From a virus: 20,534 bases of DNA. Positions 7,640-14,533 of this stretch are shown here, in pieces. Every line of letters begins with the position of its first letter. Position 1 is the first letter of the stretch. The stretch lies in the IMG/VR virus record IMGVR_UViG_3300020141_000156, positions 1-20,534 of that record. The stretch is one strand, 5' to 3'. The notes beneath the pieces are model-generated. The model was not told where the DNA came from, did no database searches, and worked only from the letters and a program-made list of their open reading frames with translations. Both the position numbers and the translations under genes were made by a program.

Positions 7640-8461
7640 TTAGAAAGGTAGGTCGTCAGTATCCTTGAACAGATCGTCGAACTGACTTACTGCGTCTTTC
7701 TTCTCTGCGACTACACTCTCAAGAGTAAACGACTGCTTAGGTGCCTGGACGGCAGCAGGAGCTGATTGGATAGGAGCCGGTGCTGATTCTTCAGCAGTCT
7801 CTTCCCCGCCTGATAAGTAGCTTTCTAGCTGCTTTTTAATAAAGTTGAAATCGTACTTAGAGAAAGAATCAACAGCTACAGGCTGATTTTTGATCCACGA
7901 CTCTACTTTTGAGTTATCATCAGACAAAGGAGTCTGCTTAGGACGAATACGTACTGATGTTGATGGGTAAGGGTTACCTTGGGTTAGTTCCAAAGTCATA
8001 TCCCATCCGTTGACAACGTCGGTGTAGTCACCGATCTCCTCGTCTTCTGCAAGCTGCAAGAGAGTCTTGTAGACCTCTTTACCGAAGCTCCATAGACGAA
8101 CTCCTTTGTCTTCTTCACCTCGTACTACTACTGGTGCGAAAACTCGCATCTTAGGAGAGATCTTTCCTGACAGAGACCAGTTGTCTTTGTCGGAAGTCTT
8201 ACGAAGTTCGTTTACAAAATTAACGATTGGGTCTTGCTCCCCGAAGTTGGTTAGAGCAATCATTGGGTACTTTCCAATACCGTAGTGGAAATACAGCTCC
8301 TTAAAAGGGTAGGCTGGATTGTCGAAAGCTGGTACGATTCGGATCTGGTGCTTGCCGAAAGCCGGCTTCCAGAAGATCTTTTCGTAGTCTACTTTTTCGC
8401 GTTCTTGACGACCACCACTCTGCATGGCGGACATCTTTTGTTTAATGAGGGATAAATCCAT
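7640..8461 (-). CDS. Single-stranded DNA-binding protein (gp32-like)
   Basis: Probable phage ssDNA-binding protein coordinating polymerase, helicase and recombinase. The core (about 27-190) is rich in beta segments and aromatic residues (IFWKPAFGKHQIRIVP, WSFGKEVYKTLL), as expected for an OB fold. A Pro/Ala/Gln-rich linker (220-250) follows, and the protein ends in an acidic tail DDLFKDTDDLPF, the same kind of tip as cellular SSB and in the role of the gp32 acidic tail. It contains no cysteine, so it lacks the zinc site of T4 gp32. The basic N-terminal arm LIKQKMSAMQSGGRQEREK resembles the cooperativity arm of gp32. Its location, directly before uvsX and after the polymerase region, supports the assignment. 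Gp2.5-like ancestry is an alternative. Confidence 0.88.
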   Translation of the reverse strand: MDLSLIKQKMSAMQSGGRQEREKVDYEKIFWKPAFGKHQIRIVPAFDNPAYPFKELYFHYGIGKYPMIALTNFGEQDPIVNFVNELRKTSDKDNWSLSGKISPKMRVFAPVVVRGEEDKGVRLWSFGKEVYKTLLQLAEDEEIGDYTDVVNGWDMTLELTQGNPYPSTSVRIRPKQTPLSDDNSKVESWIKNQPVAVDSFSKYDFNFIKKQLESYLSGGEETAEESAPAPIQSAPAAVQAPKQSFTLESVVAEKKDAVSQFDDLFKDTDDLPF

Positions 8462-8526
8462 AATAATAAAAACTGATTAATAACTGTTATATAACTAATT
8501 TAAGAAAAAAACCTTTACGATCCAAC
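8462..8526 (-). promoter_or_regulatory. A/T-rich leader upstream of the ssDNA-binding protein gene
   Basis: This 65-base gap is one of the longer ones in the window. In coding direction it has a T7 run, a TTATATAA palindromic stretch near 8486-8493 and an A/T-rich leader with no SD. No hairpin of terminator quality is seen before the T run. Since gp32-type proteins are needed in large amounts, a promoter here is plausible, but I cannot identify a clear consensus. Confidence 0.25.
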
Positions 8527-8982
8527 TCAGAGCTCAACTATTTTGTGGAGCCGGGTGTTGATTCGTTTCAGTTCATTACCGCGGGTGAGCAAGATGCAGT
8601 TGCGGTAGTCGTTCCAATCTACTCTGTAGTTGGGATCAAGGTACCCGTCATTCAGCTCTTTGATGAGCGTATTAAGGGCGTTGATAGTGTAAAGGGTGTT
8701 AGATTCTTTTTTCCGATGAACCAAAATCGTGTTATCTAAAAAGTTAGCAACGTTGTTAAAGTCAACATTATAAGTACAAATAAACTCATCGTTGCTTTTT
8801 GCATGAAGTACAAAAATCTTACTGTACAGAATAGTATACCTCTTACTGATCGTAGAGACTAGTTCTTCAAGATGTTCTTCAGTAGTGAAGGTACAGAACA
8901 ATTTATTACTCATGTCGTCGTTCCAGGTTAGGGTTTCGTTGACGAAGTCATAACCGGGTATAGGTGGGAATTCAACTTCCAT
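8527..8982 (-). CDS. Hypothetical protein between polymerase and ssDNA-binding protein, 151 aa
   Basis: Unrecognised protein in the replication block, transcribed after the polymerase and before the ssDNA-binding protein. It looks like a small alpha/beta soluble protein: an N-terminal Pro/aromatic segment, then a compact domain from about residue 24 (MSNKLFCTFTTEEHLEEL) with alternating hydrophobic strands and a basic C-terminal region (ELKRINTRLHKI). It has three cysteines with no metal-site spacing. The first ATG (8982) directly abuts a TATTTATA box (8983-8990); if that box is a promoter, transcripts would begin inside this reading frame and M24 (ATG 8913-8911) would be the start. It is not a convincing RegA, clamp or clamp-loader protein. 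Placement suggests a replication accessory or regulator, unproven. Confidence 0.7.
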   Translation of the reverse strand: MEVEFPPIPGYDFVNETLTWNDDMSNKLFCTFTTEEHLEELVSTISKRYTILYSKIFVLHAKSNDEFICTYNVDFNNVANFLDNTILVHRKKESNTLYTINALNTLIKELNDGYLDPNYRVDWNDYRNCILLTRGNELKRINTRLHKIVEL

Positions 8983-8990
8983 TATAAATA
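8983..8990 (-). promoter_or_regulatory. TATTTATA box abutting the 151-codon gene start
   Basis: Coding-strand TATTTATA seven bases after the polymerase stop and immediately before the ATG at 8982. Same octamer as in four other gaps. A promoter at this spacing would yield an mRNA starting within the gene, which favours the downstream Met or a different role for the box. Confidence 0.35.
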
Positions 8991-8997
8991 TAATTTA

Positions 8998-10338
8998 CTA
9001 GTCTAAAACTAGATTATTGCCAAATTTAAACTTAACAGGGTATTTTCCTCCCTGTTCTAGGATTTTCTTTAGATTCTCTAACGTCTCTTTACCGTCCTCA
9101 AGGAAGAAGTCAAACAAGATAGCATCATAAGTATATAACGTAACCTTTGTTTTTTTGGCTTGGAGGTATTTTAGCACCTCTTTTAATATAAGAACGTTCC
9201 GGCTAGTTTCCAAGCTCTGGATGACGTAATTAAAAAGTTTCTGAGGATTCATATCCTTTAGGGTGCTGTAGAAGGGTTTAGAGGAGATAGGAGCATAGAC
9301 GACTCCGTTCTCAAGGAACTCCTTCCAGAGCTGGGTTGTGTACATAGATACTTTATCAAAGAATTCGATATGACGCCATTTATCCGGCACCCCTCCGTAC
9401 ATGATCTGGAAGGTGTTGGTCTTGGACTGCTGGTACTCCTCCGGGGTAAGTTCCTGCTTATTGAAGTAGAGCCTGCCTAGCTGTAAGTGCACGCTCTCGG
9501 GAGTAAACTCGTACCCTAGCTGATCGGCGATAAGCCGGATGTGGTACCCATCAAAGTCAAACTCTACAAATCGTCCACTACGCGGGATAAAGCATTTTCG
9601 GTACTCGTCTTTTTTGGGGATCGCGGCGAAGTTAACACTATTAAAGGCAGAAGTAGGACGGCTAGTGGGATTATACAGATTGTAGCTAGTAAAGCAAATG
9701 TTATCTGAAATGCTAAATTTTGGATTCGCAGGAGTAAACTTGTCAATAAATTTGTCATAAATAATTCTAATTCCAGATTGTTCAGCTAAGTAAAAAACTC
9801 CGGTAGTTAACCGGTTATAGAACTCCCAGGCCGGTAGCTCCAGTATATAACTATACTCGGTAATGACTTCCTCCAGGGATCTATAATTCCTTTCACACCT
9901 CTCAAATAATTTAGAGATAGGGATGATAGAGTTTAGGTCGGGTTTATCCCTGTAGTGATTATAGTACCAGCTTATGACCTGAGGAGGGTTCGGGAGCTCC
10001 AGACTCTCGTACTCCGCCATACAGTACATCAGGTTTATATCATTGCAGTTACCGTGAGAGAAATGATATAAGAAGCTTTTTTTGCTGTACGTAAAAAGGG
10101 TAGTGTACTGGTCTAGGACCTTCTGTACGTCGGTCTTTGAGACGTTAAGACCTTCGGAGTGGTTTATTGGAATAATGTAGCCTGGGTGGTCACCCAGAGG
10201 CCGTACATACACAGCCACGCTGCTACCAAGTATATTATGATAGTAGTCATTCCCTGTAATAACCTCAACATACCCCCCTTGTCGACCCAGGGCCGAAAGG
10301 TGACTAAGCTGTTCTTGACTCTCGACGATATAAAACAT
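8998..10338 (-). CDS. Compact family A DNA polymerase
   Basis: Likely the phage replicative polymerase. The palm/fingers motifs of PolA are recognisable: a TSRPTSAFNSVNFAAIP stretch (R227) equal to the T-x-R-x-S region before motif A; motif A FDFDGYHIRL with metal ligand D261; motif B KTNTFQIMYG with K306, F310 and Y314; motif C LYTYDAILFD with D405. Changes from textbook PolA: the motif A Glu (steric gate) position is H266, and motif C reads YDA in place of HDE. The N-terminal ~190 residues resemble a shrunken 3'-5' exonuclease domain, but I cannot find its acidic DxE or the later Asp residues, so proofreading is probably absent. There is no 5' nuclease domain. At 446 aa it is shorter than Klenow (about 605). 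I recall similar motifs in uncultured aquatic T4-like phages. Confidence 0.88.
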   Translation of the reverse strand: MFYIVESQEQLSHLSALGRQGGYVEVITGNDYYHNILGSSVAVYVRPLGDHPGYIIPINHSEGLNVSKTDVQKVLDQYTTLFTYSKKSFLYHFSHGNCNDINLMYCMAEYESLELPNPPQVISWYYNHYRDKPDLNSIIPISKLFERCERNYRSLEEVITEYSYILELPAWEFYNRLTTGVFYLAEQSGIRIIYDKFIDKFTPANPKFSISDNICFTSYNLYNPTSRPTSAFNSVNFAAIPKKDEYRKCFIPRSGRFVEFDFDGYHIRLIADQLGYEFTPESVHLQLGRLYFNKQELTPEEYQQSKTNTFQIMYGGVPDKWRHIEFFDKVSMYTTQLWKEFLENGVVYAPISSKPFYSTLKDMNPQKLFNYVIQSLETSRNVLILKEVLKYLQAKKTKVTLYTYDAILFDFFLEDGKETLENLKKILEQGGKYPVKFKFGNNLVLD

Positions 10339-10378
10339 AACCCATTTCCATAACTTTCTCTAATATACGAAAGAAGTT

Positions 10379-10990
10379 TCATATTACAAACTGTAAGGGA
10401 TCTCTTAAGTACTGAGTGAGACCCGGGATTACTTTCTCTCCGGATTTTATACTTTCAAGATTTTTTGTACGTACTCCTGGTATTTTATAAGGTCCGTTTT
10501 GAGTATCTTCAAGTTCTCCAGATAGGAACCAGTTTATCCGAACTACATTATAATTCTTATAAAAGTATCTGACTGATCTACTTTCGAGCTCGTTGTAAAC
10601 TTGTTTGTTTATCTCTAGAATTTGCTTTGTTAATTTATTCTGAGCAAAGTATCTAATAGTAAAGCCGTTAATAGTATCCCCTACTGTTACGACTGGTGTA
10701 TGTTGTGGTACTTGTTCGGTAGTTTTTAACTTAAATTCGTGGGGATTATTAAAGATATCATCGTATATTGTTACATCTAGAGTTTCTAGAGTTCCAGTTT
10801 CTTGTTCTTCTTTTTCTAGTGGAATAAGTTCTGAGTTGTTGCCTCTAAGGCTAGGTTCTGCACCTGTATAGAGTTCTCCCTTATATGTTCTAAAGTAGAA
10901 TCCTTTATAATTTTCACCTGTTGCTTTTACAGCAAATTCTCCACCGATAGTGAACAGTCCTCCCTGGTATTTAAATTTAGGTAAGTACAT
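10379..10990 (-). CDS. Hypothetical protein at tail/replication boundary, 203 aa
   Basis: Last gene of the tail block, one base after the stop of the hub-peptidase gene and 40 bases before the polymerase gene. The N-terminal region is aromatic and Gly-rich (MYLPKFKYQGGLFTIGGEFAV, then GFYFRTYKGELYTGAEP), a style I associate with uncharacterised virion-associated proteins in aquatic phages. The middle is acidic; the C-terminal half has Tyr/Asn-rich strands with VRINWFLSGELED. No cysteines, signal peptide or membrane segment. Tight spacing to the hub gene suggests a baseplate or tail role, but the function is not known and the family resemblance is from memory only. Confidence 0.7.
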   Translation of the reverse strand: MYLPKFKYQGGLFTIGGEFAVKATGENYKGFYFRTYKGELYTGAEPSLRGNNSELIPLEKEEQETGTLETLDVTIYDDIFNNPHEFKLKTTEQVPQHTPVVTVGDTINGFTIRYFAQNKLTKQILEINKQVYNELESRSVRYFYKNYNVVRINWFLSGELEDTQNGPYKIPGVRTKNLESIKSGEKVIPGLTQYLRDPLQFVI

Positions 10991-10991
10991 A

Positions 10992-13121
10992 TTATCTTGT
11001 CCAGTCTTTTAGCTTAGTTGCATCTGTAGTCCAGGTAAAATGCCAATTTTCATTAACTGCTTTACCTTCGTACCAGGACCAGTTATACTTGTAGCCGTTC
11101 TTTTTGATCCAATCTTGAACTGCTTTACCGGTAACGTCTATAGCTTTGCCTTCTCCGTGATTGGAAGTACCCGGGAAGGCTGCTGCTACTGTTCCCCCGC
11201 TCCCTCTTTTTGTCCTTCTAGCTCCCGAAGTTACTGAAGTGTCAGTCCTAGAACCTCCTGTTTGAACGTATAAGTCCCAGTCAAAAATATCAGTCTGAAC
11301 TTGGAAAGTCCTATAAGAATCTGATATCGCTATTTCAACACCTTCTTTCTTTGCAGCTTCATACATAAGCTTAAAATCAGAAGCTGGGCTTCCTTTTAGT
11401 AGTTTATGTTGACCTATCCCGATTAACTCTAACTCATCTTCTGTGTGTCTACCATTTTTACCGGTAGCTCCAGCAGTTCTTCCGCTGGTACGACGTTTTT
11501 GCGAATCGCTTCTTTCTTTTAGGATGTTTGCTGTACTGTCTCCGGCCACAGTTCCTGAGGGAAGTAGGTACATCTGACCTTTCACAATAGTGTCCCAGCC
11601 GGCTTTAGATACTTTTTGTTCTAAAACTGTTATAATAAATGCTACTCGCTGTGCAGTTTTATCTAAGTACATCTTAGGAAGTACTTGAGGATTAATCTTA
11701 AAACTTTCCATAATACGAAATCCACTAATTCCTTCGAGTACCATAGTAAGCTCAAAAGGGAGTATAAAGTTATACTCCGGCCTATCCTCTTGCCCTAAAA
11801 TTTCTCTACTATAAGTAATATAATCTAGTATAATATTTTCTACATCATCAGGAACGTATAATTTGTCTTGATAGAGCCTGGTTAGATATTCGTTTAGTCT
11901 TGCTAGTAGGAGTTGGTTTCGGTCGTTACGTTCTGCTTCAGCATCATCTTTAGATAAATCCCCAACTGCTCTGGTTTTAACTACAGAATCTCGTAATCCT
12001 TCGTTAAGCTTCCTAAAAGCTGTAGCTTCTAATCCTAAATCAGTTCCCGATACTTGAGCCCCTATAGCAACCATTTTGGAAATTTGCGGGGAAAGTAAAC
12101 TCGTGAGGTTAAAACTTTTTACTACCGACCCAACTCCTATCACATTTATCTGTGGTATGTTTGCAGAAGATATTCTCTGCATGTACTTTCTATCGACTAT
12201 GGAAAAGCTATAGCTCTCTTCGTGATACTGTATTTGGTATTCATTAAAGTTCCCTGTTACTCTTTCAATATTTGCTAGAATAGCTTCTAGGTAGGTTACT
12301 AGATCAGTTTCTGGGTTATTTAGTGTTAAGGTATCTAAAGTGCGTACTAGAAAATCAATATTTAGGTAAATATCGTAAATTCTGTTACCGGTTTCATCAC
12401 CTCCAAAGTGGTTATTACGTGGAAGCAGACATACCGCCGGATCAACTGATACATGATCTTTATGAGTAGCAAACCTATTACCTTTGTAGAATTCTACATC
12501 AAATGTTGTACTATCTCCTGCAGTATTAAAGCTAAAAATAGGTGTAGTACGATCGCGTAATACAACATTGTTTAAAATTTCAACAAATAATCCCAGTTTA
12601 ATGTAAGCAAAAAATGTTTCCGAAGGACCTTCACCTACACCATCCCCGTTCTTTATTACTCCTTCTTCATCACGAGAAGTAACGCCTAATTGGTACAAGT
12701 AACACGTGTTGAAAGATTCCGGTATTGCTGATGTTTTTACATACTTCTTAAGCCCTGTAATTACGAGAGATTGATTTTGAATAGCTGTCTGTGCTTGTTC
12801 AGTTGCTTCTTCGTTTATTACTTTAATAAGAATGTAATGAAGTAGGGACCTAAACATTCTCCTATCTCCTTTGATAACTACGTTAAAAAGACTAGGAGTG
12901 GATGTTATCTGTCCTCTACTTAATAGGCTTGCATTAGCTTGATCCTGAGCCGATATAGGTTTAGAAGTGTTACGAGGACCTTCTCCGACTGGTGTAGGTA
13001 GTTGAAGGGATTCTAAGGTACCGGTTAAAGTCACCCCACTAGGGCGAGTATTATTTGCAGCTTCTATTCTTTGAATATCGGCAGGAGTTATTCCTCCAAA
13101 GTTTACTCCGTCTATTGGCAT
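10992..13121 (-). CDS. Baseplate hub-type protein with C-terminal M15 (VanX/VanY-like) peptidase domain
   Basis: Two-part protein of 709 aa. Residues 1 to about 520 form a large domain I do not recognise by motif, with beta-rich segments and a helical insertion (360-440); its position among tail genes suggests a baseplate hub or spike component. A charged, Ser/Gly-rich linker (525-560) follows. The C-terminal domain (about 565-709) carries the zinc peptidase signature of family M15: SYR at 602-604, S-x-H-x(6)-D as SNHGEGKAID with H655 and D662, and E-x-x-H as ENWH with E691 and H694. These match the zinc ligands and catalytic Glu of VanX (H116, D123, E181, H184). It likely cuts peptide bonds in peptidoglycan during infection, as gp5 lysozyme does in T4 by another chemistry. 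The peptidase call is firm; the hub call is contextual. Confidence 0.85.
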   Translation of the reverse strand: MPIDGVNFGGITPADIQRIEAANNTRPSGVTLTGTLESLQLPTPVGEGPRNTSKPISAQDQANASLLSRGQITSTPSLFNVVIKGDRRMFRSLLHYILIKVINEEATEQAQTAIQNQSLVITGLKKYVKTSAIPESFNTCYLYQLGVTSRDEEGVIKNGDGVGEGPSETFFAYIKLGLFVEILNNVVLRDRTTPIFSFNTAGDSTTFDVEFYKGNRFATHKDHVSVDPAVCLLPRNNHFGGDETGNRIYDIYLNIDFLVRTLDTLTLNNPETDLVTYLEAILANIERVTGNFNEYQIQYHEESYSFSIVDRKYMQRISSANIPQINVIGVGSVVKSFNLTSLLSPQISKMVAIGAQVSGTDLGLEATAFRKLNEGLRDSVVKTRAVGDLSKDDAEAERNDRNQLLLARLNEYLTRLYQDKLYVPDDVENIILDYITYSREILGQEDRPEYNFILPFELTMVLEGISGFRIMESFKINPQVLPKMYLDKTAQRVAFIITVLEQKVSKAGWDTIVKGQMYLLPSGTVAGDSTANILKERSDSQKRRTSGRTAGATGKNGRHTEDELELIGIGQHKLLKGSPASDFKLMYEAAKKEGVEIAISDSYRTFQVQTDIFDWDLYVQTGGSRTDTSVTSGARRTKRGSGGTVAAAFPGTSNHGEGKAIDVTGKAVQDWIKKNGYKYNWSWYEGKAVNENWHFTWTTDATKLKDWTR

Positions 13122-13124
13122 TTT

Positions 13125-14231
13125 CTAGAAGTGATTTTCTATGGTTTGCAAGTTCCCGTTAGCGTCTCTAAAACTATAAGTGCCTTTTTTCCCTAATCGA
13201 ATATCATTAACATTAGTTTTCAAGTTAACATCTCTAGAAACCGGTATTCCTGGGGTGGTTGATTCATCTCCGATTGCAGTAGGTAGGTTGGTAGGTAGAG
13301 GTACATTGGTAGTACCTTCTCGCTGGGATCGGCGAAGAGCGTCGAGTTCTGCTTGTGATGTGCCTTGTACACGAATATCTGTGTTGTCTTGTCCTACAAA
13401 TCGCTCACGAGCTTCTTCAAACTCCTGCTGGGCAAACTCCTTATCTGCTTCTTCCTGTACTTCTTTCGTTGCTATCGGTACAATCACCGGTACTGATTCT
13501 GCTAGTTCTCCTAAGCCCACTAATTGTGTTCTGCAGTCATACCCGCCGTCTATGCGAAGACTCCAGTTAAAGTTTTTTACAAACCCAAAAAATCCATCAT
13601 AATTTCCATTATAAATTCTACGTAGGGTATTGATTCTAGCTACAATTTCATGTTTGGTTAAAGTTCCACCAAAAAATTGCTGCTCTAAGCTTGAAATTAC
13701 ATTACGTACACCTGATATATCTGAGTAGTATGTTGAGTGGCCCCATTCTACGAGTAGTGTATACCCCGGTCTCATATATAGTAGCTCCAGTACATCTAAC
13801 TGAGTGGCATCCCAGCACACAAAATCTACAGACATTGTACGTAGGCTTCCAAATCTATTATGAGATACTATGTTCATACCAGTAACTCCGGGTTGAGGTC
13901 TTATTCCGTAACTATTACTAACTTCATATCCAAAAGGAATATCCCCGGAGTTCGTTCCTATAATGGAATTAAGTACGTTTTGTTTTGCTAGTTCTCTTGT
14001 ATACCCGTCTGGAGGGGATGTTATTCCAAATTCCCGAGCACGAGTTGAAGAAATCTCTACCGAAGACATAAGTTTAATCCAGGGGGCTCGGGCTGTGTGA
14101 TTGAGCAGTACATCCGAAGTTTCGTAACCTTTCAACCTTCCTTCCAGAATGTTTTGCCTACGATCTAACTCCCCTTTTACATAGGAGTTAAAAACCGGAG
14201 TTCCAGGAAGTACTAAATTTGGAGCTGCCAT
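13125..14231 (-). CDS. Baseplate hub-type structural protein, 368 aa
   Basis: Tail structural protein placed between the LysM-like baseplate protein and the peptidase-bearing hub protein. The central region (about 100-165) includes FGYEVSNSYGIRPQPG and then RTMSVDFVCWDATQ and LYMRPGYTLLVEWG (131-164), a stretch I recall from conserved structural proteins of aquatic T4-like phages that sit in the hub position. The C-terminal third (255-340) is acidic and low in complexity (EEADKEFAQQEFEEARERF), probably flexible or coiled. There is no enzymatic motif. It starts three bases after the LysM gene stop and ends three bases before the next ATG, so the three products are made together. A gp27-like hub role is inferred from order and style, not from a defined domain. 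Confidence 0.7.
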   Translation of the reverse strand: MAAPNLVLPGTPVFNSYVKGELDRRQNILEGRLKGYETSDVLLNHTARAPWIKLMSSVEISSTRAREFGITSPPDGYTRELAKQNVLNSIIGTNSGDIPFGYEVSNSYGIRPQPGVTGMNIVSHNRFGSLRTMSVDFVCWDATQLDVLELLYMRPGYTLLVEWGHSTYYSDISGVRNVISSLEQQFFGGTLTKHEIVARINTLRRIYNGNYDGFFGFVKNFNWSLRIDGGYDCRTQLVGLGELAESVPVIVPIATKEVQEEADKEFAQQEFEEARERFVGQDNTDIRVQGTSQAELDALRRSQREGTTNVPLPTNLPTAIGDESTTPGIPVSRDVNLKTNVNDIRLGKKGTYSFRDANGNLQTIENHF

Positions 14232-14234
14232 CGA

Positions 14235-14531
14235 TTACCTATTTTCGTCTTGGTATGCTGTAAGGTATGCATTCAGGTTAGCTGGAATGCGTATCTGATC
14301 TCCTGGTGTTAGGTATAAAGCGTCTCTTCTGATAAATGGATTTGCGGCAGCAATTACCCACCAGTGTTCGGTGGTACCGTAGAATTGTGCGGATAGTATA
14401 TCTAATCTATCTCCAGTAGCTGTAATTACGTAATAGTCTTCTGCGGTAGCTTCAAGATAGGGATATTTAACAGTTTGTAGCCTTGCTTTTTCCTGATCTT
14501 GCTGTATATTAACTTCTCTATATCTTTCCAT
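14235..14531 (-). CDS. LysM-like baseplate protein (gp53 / P2 gpX-like)
   Basis: Small 98-aa tail protein built around a LysM-like fold: YYVITATGDRLDILSAQFYG, then TEHWWVIAAANP and a closing LTPGDQIRIP (about residues 33-84). In contractile phages such small LysM proteins (T4 gp53, P2 gpX and relatives) tie the hub or wedges to the tail tube. The N-terminal 30 residues are charged and helical (QQDQEKARLQ), suiting a docking helix. It lies downstream of the tape measure and the 422-codon gene and just before the hub genes, the usual place. No signal peptide, so it is a virion part rather than a secreted cell-wall binder. Assignment to gp53 specifically is uncertain. Confidence 0.8.
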   Translation of the reverse strand: MERYREVNIQQDQEKARLQTVKYPYLEATAEDYYVITATGDRLDILSAQFYGTTEHWWVIAAANPFIRRDALYLTPGDQIRIPANLNAYLTAYQDENR

Positions 14532-14533
14532 GA

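Noticed and set aside
8497-8529. Possible terminator in the gap after the 151-codon gene because of a T7 run
   Set aside because: No GC-rich inverted repeat precedes the T run, so it does not qualify as an intrinsic terminator.
9564-9758. A 64-codon minus-strand frame with a hydrophobic segment inside the polymerase gene (small membrane protein or holin?)
   Set aside because: It lies wholly inside the polymerase coding region in another frame, with no leader; the hydrophobic run is probably a by-product of codon composition.
10164-10382. A 72-codon minus-strand frame overlapping the polymerase start
   Set aside because: It overlaps the polymerase gene in another frame for most of its length, and its hydrophobic end looks accidental.
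13180-13602. A 140-codon plus-strand open frame opposite the 368-aa tail protein gene
   Set aside because: It is antisense to a well-supported gene, has a Ser/Arg/Pro-rich shadow composition, and no plus-strand gene context or leader. Other plus-strand frames here are rejected for the same reason.
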